Both the position numbers and the translations under genes were made by a program. DNA of 32,417 nt from Bacteroidia bacterium. Its GTDB lineage: Bacteria > Bacteroidota > Bacteroidia > B-17B0 > Aurantibacillaceae. This document shows, one piece after another, positions 1 to 9,510 of this stretch; position 1 is the first letter of the stretch; each line of letters starts with the position of its first letter. The notes under the pieces are model-generated. The model searched no databases and was not told the DNA's origin. It saw nothing but the letters and a program-made list of their open reading frames with translations. Location of the stretch: contig JADLER010000138.1 in assembly GCA_020846025.1 (NCBI GenBank), positions 1-32,417 of the forward strand. Direction: 5' to 3'.

Positions 1-2
1 AA

Positions 3-116
3 CATTTTACCGAAACGTTTGATGAACAACTATTACAAATTAGAAAAGATTATTTAAAAAAATATTGTAACCAGCATCAGGTAAATTCTTTAATTGAAAT
101 CATAACAACTCTGTAA
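3..116 (+). CDS. 3' end of an unidentified gene (partial)
   Basis: Frame 3 is open from the left edge to a TAA at 114-116 and gives 37 residues that begin HFTETFDEQLLQIRKDY and end in IEIITTL. The charged amphipathic composition looks like a real C-terminal helix, and the other two forward frames are broken by stops. I do not recognise the family. The pattern FDEQLLxIRKxYLKKY recalls the C-terminal tail of some glycosyltransferases, but this is too short to assign. The gene enters from outside the window and lies about 105 bp upstream of the acetyltransferase on the same strand. Confidence 0.45.
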   Translation, partial: HFTETFDEQLLQIRKDYLKKYCNQHQVNSLIEIITTL

Positions 117-221
117 AACAGCAGTTACATACAGTCAAAATAAAATCTTTAAAAGAAATCTACTTATTGAAAGAGACGAGGTTGTATATAAAGAATTACA
201 AAATTTAAAAAAATAACAAAT

Positions 222-761
222 GTGAAAATAGTAATAGAAACAAATCGGCTAATTTTAAGAGAACTAGAATATACAGACGAAATGGATTTATTTGAAATGG
301 ACTCTGACCCAGATGTACATTTATATATTGAAAATAATCCTGTAAATTCAATTAACGAAATAACAAAAGTTATTGAAATGCTTAAAGAACAATACAAAGA
401 AAATGGAATTGCTCGTTGGGCTGTAGTTAATAAATCAACAAATGAATGTATAGGATGGGCAGGACTTAAATACTTTAAACAACCCTTAAACAATCATAAT
501 AATTTCTATGAACTTGGTTATAGATTTAAGAAAAAACATTGGGGAAAAGGTTATGCAACCGAATCTTCTAATGCGATTTTAGAATATGGTTTCAGAAATT
601 TAAACATAGAATCAATTTTCGCTATAACAGACCCAAGAAATGTAAATTCAAAGAAAGTGTTAGCAAAGTTAGGTTTTGAATACAAAGTAACTTTTGATTA
701 CGAAGGTGACAAAACAGACTGGTTTGAATTAAAAAAAACGTCTTGGAAAAACAAAAAATAA
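222..761 (+). CDS. GNAT family N-acetyltransferase (RimJ/RimL-like)
   Basis: This is a 179-residue single-domain acetyltransferase of the RimJ/RimL (Acetyltransf_3) group, which moves an acetyl group from acetyl-CoA to an amine. The fold can be followed in order: the N-terminal strand ETNRLILREL (residues 6-15), a central ARWAVVNKSTNECIGWAGL, YELGYRFKKKHWGKGYATE with the pyrophosphate-binding loop (about residues 100-118), and the late strand IFAITDPRNVNSKKVLAKLGF with the Asn-x-x-Ser-x-x-x-Leu-x-x-x-Gly-Phe signature of the family. The start is GTG at 222, since the first in-frame ATG lies well inside the domain. No clear Shine-Dalgarno is seen. The substrate cannot be inferred: it could be a ribosomal protein N-terminus or a small molecule. 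It sits alone, convergent with gltX. Confidence 0.85.
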   Translation: MKIVIETNRLILRELEYTDEMDLFEMDSDPDVHLYIENNPVNSINEITKVIEMLKEQYKENGIARWAVVNKSTNECIGWAGLKYFKQPLNNHNNFYELGYRFKKKHWGKGYATESSNAILEYGFRNLNIESIFAITDPRNVNSKKVLAKLGFEYKVTFDYEGDKTDWFELKKTSWKNKK

Positions 762-800
762 AGCGTGAAATTTGAAATAGTATTCCAATAGTTTCATTAT

Positions 801-840
801 AAATAACAAACTTTATATAAGTTAGTTAGTTATTTTTATA
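801..840. terminator. weak AT-rich hairpin between convergent genes
   Basis: The arms AAATAACAAAC (801-811) and GTTAGTTATTT (825-835) pair with one A-A mismatch around a 13-nt loop, and T-rich sequence follows. The site lies in the 98-bp gap between the convergent acetyltransferase and gltX, where a bidirectional terminator is expected. The stem has almost no G-C pairs, so the call is tentative. Confidence 0.3.
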
Positions 841-859
841 TCGAAGATGAGAGATTAAT

Positions 860-2377
860 TTACAACTTAGTTAAAGCTGTTTTCATTCGAGCAATAACTT
901 CATCTTTTCCTATAAGTGCTAAGAAATCGAATAATTGAGCGCCTCCCGCAACTCCACTTGTTAAAACTCGTAACATTTGCATATCAATTTTACCCAAATC
1001 ATTTTGTGCTAATTGAAAGTCATCATGCAAAGTTTGTGCATTCCAATTGGTAATGGCTTCAAATTTTGGTACAAGTTTTTCAAAGGTATTTTTCACTTCC
1101 GTATTCCATTTTTTGGCAACCACTTTTTCATCGTAAGTAGCAGGCGCTTCAAAAAAATAAGAACCTAAATCATAAAACTCAGTAATAAAGTGCGCTTTTT
1201 CTTTTACTAATCTACAAAACTCTTCTACAAATACTATGTCTTTATTAATACCCTTCTCCTTTAATAAAGGTAACACCTCTTGGGCTAATTCTTTATCTGT
1301 CTTCTTTCTTAAATACTGTTGATTAAACCATTTTGTTTTTTCAGGATCGAACTTTGCTCCAGATTTGTTCACTCGTTCAAAAGAAAAACATTCTATCAAT
1401 TCTTCCTTACTCATAATCTCACGATTATCTCCTGGATTCCAACCCAAAAGAGCCAACATATTTATAAATGCTTCGGGCATAAAACCCGATTCTCTGTAAC
1501 CTTTATAACTTTCGCCAGTTCTCTCATCATACCAGTTTAAAGGAAACATTGGTAACCCAGATTTATCTCTTTTAGATAATTTACCGTTACCATCTGGCTT
1601 TAAAATTAAAGGTAAGTGAGCTAATTTTGGCATTTGCTCTTCTAAACCTAAATATCGGTAAATTAAAATATGCGATGGTGCACTTGGCAACCATTCTTCG
1701 CCACGTACAGCATGAGAAATCTGCATTTCAATATCATCTACAATATGAGCTAAATGATAGGTAGGCATACCGTCAGATTTTAATAATACTTTATCATCTA
1801 CTTGCGATGAATTTACAGTAACCCAACCTCTAATTATGTCGTGAAATCTTATTTCCTCATTTCTAGGAACTTTTAGTCGAATCACATAGGGCGTATGATC
1901 CGCTAATAACTTCTTTACTTCATCTTCTGGCAATGTTAAAGAGTTACGCATATTTTGGCGTGTAACCGCATTATATTGAGGTGCCGCTACTTTTGCAGCC
2001 TCTAAACGTTTACGCATGGCATCTAATTCTTCTGAAGTATCAAAAGCGTAATAAGCATGACCAGAATTAATCAGTTGTTCAGCATACTTCTGATAAATAC
2101 CCAAGTTTTTCCTATCACTTTGGCGATAAGGCGCATGAGGCCCATCACCAAAACCAACTCCTTCATTGGGTTCAATACCACACCATTTTAATGAGTTAAT
2201 AATGTATTCTTCGGCACCATTTACATAGCGAGTTTGGTCTGTATCTTCTATTCTTAACACAAAGTCTCCTCCGTGTTTTTTAGCATATAAATAACAAAAT
2301 AGGGCTGTTCTAACACCACCCATGTGTAACCCGCCCGTAGGACTAGGCGCAAAACGTAATCTCACTCTTTTTTCCAT
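860..2377 (-). CDS. gltX: Glutamate--tRNA ligase
   Basis: Cytoplasmic class I aminoacyl-tRNA synthetase that charges tRNA-Glu with glutamate. The N-terminal catalytic motif is RFAPSPTGGLHMGG (residues 8-21), where HMGG is the HIGH-type signature, and the KMSKS equivalent is K266-L-S-K-R. Between them are the glutamate and tRNA acceptor-binding segments, including VLRIEDTDQTR. The C-terminal third is the helical anticodon-binding domain. At 505 residues it has the usual bacterial length. The open frame extends nine codons further upstream, but the ATG at 2377 is preferred: it puts MEKRVRLRFAPSP at the N terminus as in the family, and a TATCTTTG promoter element lies within the longer version. 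It is divergent from the SpoIIE phosphatase gene with only 62 bp between them. Confidence 0.96.
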   Translation of the reverse strand: MEKRVRLRFAPSPTGGLHMGGVRTALFCYLYAKKHGGDFVLRIEDTDQTRYVNGAEEYIINSLKWCGIEPNEGVGFGDGPHAPYRQSDRKNLGIYQKYAEQLINSGHAYYAFDTSEELDAMRKRLEAAKVAAPQYNAVTRQNMRNSLTLPEDEVKKLLADHTPYVIRLKVPRNEEIRFHDIIRGWVTVNSSQVDDKVLLKSDGMPTYHLAHIVDDIEMQISHAVRGEEWLPSAPSHILIYRYLGLEEQMPKLAHLPLILKPDGNGKLSKRDKSGLPMFPLNWYDERTGESYKGYRESGFMPEAFINMLALLGWNPGDNREIMSKEELIECFSFERVNKSGAKFDPEKTKWFNQQYLRKKTDKELAQEVLPLLKEKGINKDIVFVEEFCRLVKEKAHFITEFYDLGSYFFEAPATYDEKVVAKKWNTEVKNTFEKLVPKFEAITNWNAQTLHDDFQLAQNDLGKIDMQMLRVLTSGVAGGAQLFDFLALIGKDEVIARMKTALTKL

Positions 2378-2383
2378 AGACCG

Positions 2384-2391
2384 CAAAGATA
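2384..2391 (-). promoter_or_regulatory. -7 promoter element of gltX
   Basis: The minus strand reads TATCTTTG, an exact match to the Bacteroidota -7 consensus TAnnTTTG, and the gltX ATG (2377) follows only 6 nt later. Transcription would begin at or next to the start codon. No good -33 TTTG is visible at the usual spacing. Confidence 0.45.
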
Positions 2392-2439
2392 TGTATAAAA
2401 ACATATTTTTTTACGAAAAAATATGTAGCTTTAATCTTT

Positions 2440-4428
2440 GTGAATTATAAAAGGATAAAAAATATATTTTTATTTGTTTGGTTATTAATGAGCCTGAACA
2501 TTTCTGGTCAGTTATTAAATATTGACTCGTGTTTAAACGTTCTTAAAACAGCCAAAGAAGACACCAATAAAGTATTATTATTAGATGCAATAGCTTGGGA
2601 TATTAGTTATACCAACTTACAAACGGGTATTGATTATTCATTACAAGCCTATGAATTAGCTAAAAAACTAAACTACGAACGAGTTTATCCTAGGTTATTT
2701 AATACACAAGCTGCCATTTATACAGATATGGGTGATATCTCTAAATCAATAGATTTATGCTTACAAGGCTTACATTATGCTAAAAAAACAAATCAACCAA
2801 AATTTCAAATATTTTTATTTAACTCGTTAGGAAATATTTTTGCTAAGCGACGAGATTATAAAAAAGCTTTAGAATATTATATACAAAGTAATGAAATATC
2901 TAAGAAATTCCTAAACAAAATTAATTCTTCAGCTGTAGGAAACATTGCTAGTACATTAATTCAATTTGGGAAATTAGATAGCGCAATGTATTATGCCAAA
3001 GTGGTGTTAGACTATAATGTTAAGAAAAACAATATTGAAAAACTTGCTAATAATTATCTTCTACTCTCCGAAATCTATTACGAACTAAAAGATGGTGTAA
3101 AGGCTACCCAATCGGCATTAAAAGCCGTTGAGGCTGCTAAGAACATAAAAGATGAATACACTCTTGCCCACTGCTACATTCAACTATGCAATGGTTATTA
3201 TGCCCTAAAAGACTACAAAAAATCAAAAGAAGTGCTTGATACTGGAAAAATTTATGCAGAAAAATTAGGCGATATTATTGCTCTCAAAACAATTGCAAGG
3301 TACTACAGCGAAATATATGAGGAATTGGGAGATTTTAAAAATGGTTTGAAGTTTTATAGAGAATATAAGATGTATGAAGATAGTATCTTTAAAACCGAAA
3401 ATTTAAGACAAGAGAAAAATGCAGAGGCTAAATATGAAAATGATAAAAAACAAAAAGAGATTGAACTATTAGCCTCGCAACAAAAGCAAAACGAACTGGA
3501 GAATGAAAAGAAAAAACTCTATTTATATAGTTCATTAGCAGGCCTCTTAATTCTAATATTCATATCTGTTATACTCTATCGAAATAACATTTTGAAACAA
3601 AGAACCAATAAAAATCTTGAAAGTTTAAATAAAGAAATACATCAACAAAAGGAATTAGTAGAATTTAAAAACAAAGAAATTACAGATAGTATAAACTATG
3701 CCAAACGGATTCAACAAAGTATCTTAACTAGCGATGCCTACTTTAAAAAACATACCAAGGACTTTTTTATTTTATTTAAACCTAAAGATATTGTAAGTGG
3801 TGATTTTTATTGGGCATTACATTATAATCAGAAATTACTAGTAATGACGGCTGATTGTACAGGTCATGGCGTACCTGGCGCTATGATGAGTATGATGGGC
3901 GTGAATTTTTTAAATGAAATTGTAAATGAAAAAAAGATAGAATCACCAGCTAACATCTTAAATCAATTACGACATGATATTATCAAAGCTTTAAACCCTG
4001 AAGGAAGTGTAGAGATTTCAAAAGACGGAATGGATTGTTGTTTATGTAGTTTTGATTATCAACACATGAAATTAACTTATGCAGCAGCTAATAATAATTT
4101 TTACGTCATACGTGATGGCAAAATTATAACTAGTGAAGCCGACAAAATGCCTGTTGGCGCTGGACATGGAATTACACAACCATTTAATAATTATACATTT
4201 GATTTAAAAGTTAATGATTTAATCATTACACTAACTGATGGATACGCCGACCAATTTGGAGGGGATAAAGGAAAGAAATTTAAGTATAAACGATTTGAAG
4301 ATTTAATTTTAGAAAGTGCTCATTTGCCTCTCAACGAATTAAAAATTAAGTTAGATAATGCAATAGAAAATTGGCGAGGTGATTTAGAACAACTAGATGA
4401 TATTTGTGTGATTGGCATCAAAGTATAA
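2440..4428 (+). CDS. TPR-repeat membrane protein with C-terminal SpoIIE-type PP2C phosphatase
   Basis: A 662-residue signalling protein. A signal peptide (residues 1-23, ending NISGQ) is followed by roughly six to seven tetratricopeptide repeats (about 35-320), a charged coiled-coil-like stretch, a transmembrane helix (about 359-382), a second charged linker and a SpoIIE/PP2C serine phosphatase domain (about 440-662). The metal-binding aspartates look intact: D455 in SGDFYW, D472 in TADCTGHG, D600 in TDGYAD and D654 in LDDICVIG. The TPRs should therefore be periplasmic and the phosphatase cytoplasmic. The family usually dephosphorylates anti-sigma-factor antagonists, but no partner gene lies nearby. 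The start is GTG at 2440, which gives a clean signal peptide. It ends one base before the stop codon of convergent porU. Confidence 0.9.
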   Translation: MNYKRIKNIFLFVWLLMSLNISGQLLNIDSCLNVLKTAKEDTNKVLLLDAIAWDISYTNLQTGIDYSLQAYELAKKLNYERVYPRLFNTQAAIYTDMGDISKSIDLCLQGLHYAKKTNQPKFQIFLFNSLGNIFAKRRDYKKALEYYIQSNEISKKFLNKINSSAVGNIASTLIQFGKLDSAMYYAKVVLDYNVKKNNIEKLANNYLLLSEIYYELKDGVKATQSALKAVEAAKNIKDEYTLAHCYIQLCNGYYALKDYKKSKEVLDTGKIYAEKLGDIIALKTIARYYSEIYEELGDFKNGLKFYREYKMYEDSIFKTENLRQEKNAEAKYENDKKQKEIELLASQQKQNELENEKKKLYLYSSLAGLLILIFISVILYRNNILKQRTNKNLESLNKEIHQQKELVEFKNKEITDSINYAKRIQQSILTSDAYFKKHTKDFFILFKPKDIVSGDFYWALHYNQKLLVMTADCTGHGVPGAMMSMMGVNFLNEIVNEKKIESPANILNQLRHDIIKALNPEGSVEISKDGMDCCLCSFDYQHMKLTYAAANNNFYVIRDGKIITSEADKMPVGAGHGITQPFNNYTFDLKVNDLIITLTDGYADQFGGDKGKKFKYKRFEDLILESAHLPLNELKIKLDNAIENWRGDLEQLDDICVIGIKV

Positions 4429-7400
4429 CTATCTTATAATTACCATTTTCCCAAACCCTTTTTTAAAGTAAGAGTCCGCATCACTTTCTCTCTTTTCAAC
4501 TGCTTTGCCATTGCTTCGTGTAATGACTTTATACAAATAAACACCAACAGCTAATTTATCACCAAACTCATCTTTCCCATCCCAAGCATAATCGGTTATA
4601 TTTCTACCAATATGAATATTTCCTAATTCGGCTTTGGTAATTTCTCTAACTACTTTGCCTGTAATAGTCATTATTTGAATGGTAAACACATCTGGTATTT
4701 CACTACCGGTTAATGTAAACACAAAGCGTGTAGAGGTGCTAAATGGATTAGGATAATTTAATACTTCTGTAACTGTTTGTTTATTTACAATCTCAAATTG
4801 AATTGAATAATCTATTGCTCCCGACACATTACTGCTTCTATCGCTCGCTTGTACAATCATTCTATAAGTACCATCTTCTGGGAACTCCGGACGATACTCA
4901 ATTTTGCAAGAGTTATTAGGTAATTGAGCGGGTGTAAATAATAACTCACCATTTTTAAAATAAATACGTTTATCACTCGCTTGATTAGGATAACGAATAA
5001 AAACTTTAAAATTTGAAGTATCGTTTAATGCTAAAAATTTGTTCTCATCTTTTAAAGTAATTAAAATTGATGGCTTAGAAGAAACAATATCTCCATTTAA
5101 AATATGAGTTCCATCAAAAGTTACATCAAGTAATGGATTGATGTTATCTTTACTAACATCAAATCCGATACGTGCTACATTATTAAAATGATATTGTTCT
5201 AATTGATATCGGCTATTTGTTTCTGGGTTTACATCTATCCATAAATAATTAAATCCAGCATAGTTACTTATTCCACCCGCATCATAAGTGTTAAAATTTA
5301 AAGTATCAATTATAACTTGTGCTGGCACAAATGGTTTTGCTTTTAAATGTTGTGGTATAGGATGTATATTTCTATTTGCATCCTCAATCCAATAGGTTAC
5401 TACTAAACTATCATTAAAAGGAACCTGACCAATATTTTCAATTGGTATTTTTACAATTAAATTATCTCCTTGCTGAATTGCCTGTAACGATGCATTATTA
5501 GCAAAACCAACTTGTGGATTAATAGCGCACTCAGGAACAGGATCGTAATACACACGCCACGATTTAAGTTGTACGGATGTTTTGAAAATATTATCTCGAG
5601 CAAATAATACCAATTGAATTTTTGGATAGATGCTGGCATCAATATAATTTGCTAAATCATAAATATCAGTGCTATCTTTTGGGAAGACAACTGGAACTGT
5701 ATCTCGTGTACCATCCAGTTTTATTCTTACAATTTTAAGGTGTAAACTATCTGTACTCACGGTTTCAACAGATTGTTGACGCCAATGTAAACTATTCCAT
5801 TTTGAAGAAGGACCAATAATTTCAGAAGCAATAAAACCATTATCCCAACTTGTTTTTAATGAGTCATCTAACTCTATAATACTTCTATTGTGCGAACCAA
5901 CAATTTCATGCGCTTGCCCTGCCGTCATCCCTTTTCTTCCAAAAATAATAATAGGAACTGTATCGGTAACCGTATTAATTTCTTGACTACCAATACTATT
6001 AAACATAGATTTTAGTGCAGGTGAAAAAGTAGATGTTTCATGATTTTGATTTGAATAAGCAAGCACCATTGAACCATGACGAATTGTATCTAATAAATTA
6101 TATAAATCATTTTTCCAATTAGGTAATGGGCCACAAAATGAAGGTACACCATAGTCAAAAGCATATAAAGTATAGTTATAACATTGGCAATTATTCATTG
6201 GAGTTAAACCAGTACCTGAAGGAGTAGGAAGCGGTAAACTCTTAAATGGTTGTGCTGAGATGGAATCAAAAATAGCCACCGACCATCCTCCAAATGCTAC
6301 ACAAGGATGAAGATGCATCACATAATTATTGATAGAGTAATTAATAGAGGTCCATGGTAATGCCGATTGAAATGCATTTCTACAATTTAATGAACTAATG
6401 GTATTTTTAAAATTAAATTTTCGAGTAGGTCTGTCCCAGTTTACAAACTGATATCTATCTTCTTTAAATTGAAAAAAGTGGGATTGACCCCAACCATTTT
6501 TATTTCCATGTACTTCAAACGAACTTTCTTTCCAATTATACGTACCATCGGGCAACAATGTATCTTTACACACTCTCCAGTAATAAACAGTAGTATCACC
6601 AAATGGCAAATTAACTGTCCACTGCACTACACCGCCAACACTGTTTATAATAGTGCTATTTATTGGACTTGTAAATAAATCAGTAGTATCTAATTGAAAC
6701 CGGTAATTAGTTGCCGAGGCAAACGGATTAGCAGTAGATGCTTTTAAAACAACCTGAGGTGCATTTGGGATAATTGCATATTTATAGGGATATACAGGTA
6801 AAATATCACCACCTGGGATAAATAAATCAACGTTACTTGTTGTTTTATTATTCATTTCAGATAACTCATCTATAGCATTTAAAAAATCAACAAAAACATT
6901 AAAATGATTAAGCCCAACAAATTTTGATAAGTCTTTATAAATAAAGAAACTCAAGGTATCACAATTTAAAGGCGCTGAAACTATTTTAAAATAAGTAGTA
7001 GAATCACCATTTGGAAATTGGTGATTAATCCTAACAGCCAAGGTATCATGTATTGCTTTAGCATTATTTTTAATCACCACATTTATACCTATCGAGTCTT
7101 GATAGGTGGAGGTATTAAAATAAACACTAGCATTGGTTATTTCATAGTCTGGTTTAGCAAAAGCATTTAATTTTACCGATGGATCGCCCTCTAAAGTCAT
7201 TTCTAATCCAGTAATACCTTGTAATTGGTCGGCTAATATCGAGGTTTCGCTACAGGTTTGTTTTATCGCATCACCAATACCTTTATTGTATGATTTACCA
7301 GCAAGAGACCTGTAAAATCCTTTTGAGTAAATAAATAAAGTATTTACTACACCTGCCGATGAAGAAGCAAGGAAACCAATACTTCCTCTGTTCTCGATTA

Positions 7401-9510
7401 AAGTAAAAGCCTCGCTAGCACTACTGGATCCAGGCAAATGGATATCGCCCGAATAACAAGAGTTAGCTAAAAATAAAGGATATTTACCAAAGTTATCATA
7501 GGCATAAGGATTATCAATAGCTTGATCGAAACCAGTAGTAGAACCATGTCCGAAAAATGTAATAAGCGAACAACCATAGTCTATCAATTGTTTAATAGAA
7601 TCGCTAATGGTTATTTGGATTGGAGCAGTGGTTGTTTTTTGAAAAGGAAATACGCGCGCACCGTATAACACATCTTCTATTGTATCTGCATAGATTTGTA
7701 AATACGATTTAAAAAGTGATTGTTGTGCTGCATCTTCACCTCCACTAAAGTGCAATACGCGTTTGTGCCAATCGGGTGGAGCACCCGCATAAGCTAATCC
7801 ATTAATAGATGTACCCTCTTGTTCCTTTACTTTATTCAAATAACGATACACATCCATACCCGTAGAGGCTGATATTCTACCAACTGGAATAAATGGTGTA
7901 GCAGTATTTGCATTTTTAATTCGTGTAGTAAAATAGTTATCTGATGGTGGTGTGCCTAGACTTGGCACTTTACAAGCATTCCAATTATATGAAGAACTAC
8001 GTACCATTGTGTTTTTTATGGACTTTCCTATTAATAATAAATACTTTGGCGGTACAGGTAAACTATCGCTTAAAAAACGGCAAAAGTTTTTAATACTAAT
8101 TGGATTCTTTAAATTCCCGTAAGCAAACTGATCGTATAAATCATTTACATCTGCTAAGATTACATGATTTGCTCCACCCAAGGTACTTTCGCGGTATTGC
8201 TTATACATCAATGCAGTATCTTTTAATGAAGTATGCGTTACAATAACAAAAGCCGAATCGGTATTGGTAGTTTTATAATTAGTAAAATAACCTGTTTGGT
8301 TAACCGCCGAAATAGTATTAACATTAATAATATTATTACTAGTAGTTAAATAACAAACCTTTTCTTGTATAGAGTTAGGAATTAAAAAACTTACTGTATC
8401 GGCAGAGGTTACAGTATTTATCTTTTTATGATTCGTTAAATCATATAACACCACTTGATTAGAACCAATATTTACATTTTTAATTTTGTAATACGATTTT
8501 GATCCGAGGGGGTTGTTACCTATATACAACTGCTGTTGAGATTGCCCCATTAAATCCGTTTTTTGAGGATACTTTAATGAAATATAATGCACATTAGATG
8601 TAATTAGTTGTGGAGCATAGGTATTAAATAATGGATTATAAATATTGGAAACTGTTATTTGTGAAACGTCATGTAACTGACTTGATGGAATCTGCTTTCC
8701 AACAAATATTTGTTTGTAGCCAAAAAAAGTGGTATCGGTTAATAACGTGGTGTTATTACTATTGTCAAAGTATTCTACTTTCACTTCATGATCATACGAA
8801 ATTCCAAAAATATACCGTTCCGAAGTACCTGAAACATGAGTTTTAATATAAGCAGGTAAACTACTTGATTGATACACATTAAGATTAGTAAAAGAAGTTT
8901 GTTGTGAAGTGCCTGCAATTAAATTATTTCCAAAGCCTTCACTCATTACATAACGCGGATCAGACACTACATCGAGGTAAGTTTTTCCAAGTGAGTAATG
9001 CGAGTTATACGCTTCAAGACGTTCGGCATAAAAATAATCAGCGGGTGTGTAGCCTGTAAAATTAATATCGGTTTCTATCTGCATTCGTTTATTAGTAACC
9101 GAATTATTCCATGTTAAAAAAACACAGTTGGTGTCATTAAACAAAGCAATGTAAGGATTTGGCAAGCGGTTAATGCCTTCATAAAGTGAAGAATCACTAA
9201 GGGCATCGTTTTTAGTAGCATAAAACTCAATATAGTCGGTTGGATTAAATACATTATCGCTTTCATCAAAAACTGTAATATATTGTTCCTGACCTTTTAA
9301 AAACAACTGAAAATTTTTAGGATTAATTGTCGAAACTGGTATTCCCGCATTTACTAAAGTATTGTAACTAATACGATAAATACCCGTTGTAGGAATATAA
9401 ATACGATAATAGGGTTGATTGTAATTAATCCACTCGTTACCATAGTTTTGAGAAAACACTACAGTAACAGATAGTTGCAATAGAATAATGAATAATAAAC
9501 GTTTTATCAT
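4429..9510 (-). CDS. porU: T9SS C-terminal signal peptidase/sortase PorU (C25 gingipain family)
   Basis: Large outer-membrane-associated cysteine peptidase (1,693 residues) of the gingipain C25 family, the sortase that removes the C-terminal signal of T9SS cargo and attaches the product to the cell surface. A signal peptide (1-20, ending VVFSQ) and a beta-rich prodomain precede the C25 domain (about 415-790). The catalytic pair is H655 in FFGHGS and C685 in NSCYSG, close to the positions recalled for Porphyromonas PorU (H657/C690). After it come CARDB-like segments (about 805-900 and 1325-1450), a fibronectin/Ig-like region near 905-1010, and a FlgD-like end (about 1590-1680: LNYPNPFS, AWDGKDEFGD, GVYLYKV). 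Its ATG overlaps the stop of porV by 4 nt, so the two are translationally coupled. It is several hundred residues longer than Porphyromonas PorU, the excess being C-terminal to the peptidase. Confidence 0.92.
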   Translation of the reverse strand: MIKRLLFIILLQLSVTVVFSQNYGNEWINYNQPYYRIYIPTTGIYRISYNTLVNAGIPVSTINPKNFQLFLKGQEQYITVFDESDNVFNPTDYIEFYATKNDALSDSSLYEGINRLPNPYIALFNDTNCVFLTWNNSVTNKRMQIETDINFTGYTPADYFYAERLEAYNSHYSLGKTYLDVVSDPRYVMSEGFGNNLIAGTSQQTSFTNLNVYQSSSLPAYIKTHVSGTSERYIFGISYDHEVKVEYFDNSNNTTLLTDTTFFGYKQIFVGKQIPSSQLHDVSQITVSNIYNPLFNTYAPQLITSNVHYISLKYPQKTDLMGQSQQQLYIGNNPLGSKSYYKIKNVNIGSNQVVLYDLTNHKKINTVTSADTVSFLIPNSIQEKVCYLTTSNNIINVNTISAVNQTGYFTNYKTTNTDSAFVIVTHTSLKDTALMYKQYRESTLGGANHVILADVNDLYDQFAYGNLKNPISIKNFCRFLSDSLPVPPKYLLLIGKSIKNTMVRSSSYNWNACKVPSLGTPPSDNYFTTRIKNANTATPFIPVGRISASTGMDVYRYLNKVKEQEGTSINGLAYAGAPPDWHKRVLHFSGGEDAAQQSLFKSYLQIYADTIEDVLYGARVFPFQKTTTAPIQITISDSIKQLIDYGCSLITFFGHGSTTGFDQAIDNPYAYDNFGKYPLFLANSCYSGDIHLPGSSSASEAFTLIENRGSIGFLASSSAGVVNTLFIYSKGFYRSLAGKSYNKGIGDAIKQTCSETSILADQLQGITGLEMTLEGDPSVKLNAFAKPDYEITNASVYFNTSTYQDSIGINVVIKNNAKAIHDTLAVRINHQFPNGDSTTYFKIVSAPLNCDTLSFFIYKDLSKFVGLNHFNVFVDFLNAIDELSEMNNKTTSNVDLFIPGGDILPVYPYKYAIIPNAPQVVLKASTANPFASATNYRFQLDTTDLFTSPINSTIINSVGGVVQWTVNLPFGDTTVYYWRVCKDTLLPDGTYNWKESSFEVHGNKNGWGQSHFFQFKEDRYQFVNWDRPTRKFNFKNTISSLNCRNAFQSALPWTSINYSINNYVMHLHPCVAFGGWSVAIFDSISAQPFKSLPLPTPSGTGLTPMNNCQCYNYTLYAFDYGVPSFCGPLPNWKNDLYNLLDTIRHGSMVLAYSNQNHETSTFSPALKSMFNSIGSQEINTVTDTVPIIIFGRKGMTAGQAHEIVGSHNRSIIELDDSLKTSWDNGFIASEIIGPSSKWNSLHWRQQSVETVSTDSLHLKIVRIKLDGTRDTVPVVFPKDSTDIYDLANYIDASIYPKIQLVLFARDNIFKTSVQLKSWRVYYDPVPECAINPQVGFANNASLQAIQQGDNLIVKIPIENIGQVPFNDSLVVTYWIEDANRNIHPIPQHLKAKPFVPAQVIIDTLNFNTYDAGGISNYAGFNYLWIDVNPETNSRYQLEQYHFNNVARIGFDVSKDNINPLLDVTFDGTHILNGDIVSSKPSILITLKDENKFLALNDTSNFKVFIRYPNQASDKRIYFKNGELLFTPAQLPNNSCKIEYRPEFPEDGTYRMIVQASDRSSNVSGAIDYSIQFEIVNKQTVTEVLNYPNPFSTSTRFVFTLTGSEIPDVFTIQIMTITGKVVREITKAELGNIHIGRNITDYAWDGKDEFGDKLAVGVYLYKVITRSNGKAVEKRESDADSYFKKGFGKMVIIR

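Noticed and set aside
106-216. Open frame 1 ending LIERDEVVYKELQNLKK before a TAA, just upstream of the acetyltransferase.
   Set aside because: It looks protein-like but has no ATG, GTG or TTG start and only about 36 codons; it could be a gene remnant, but nothing identifies it.
2378-2404. Nine-codon N-terminal extension of gltX to 2404.
   Set aside because: The extra residues do not resemble the family, and they cover the probable gltX promoter.
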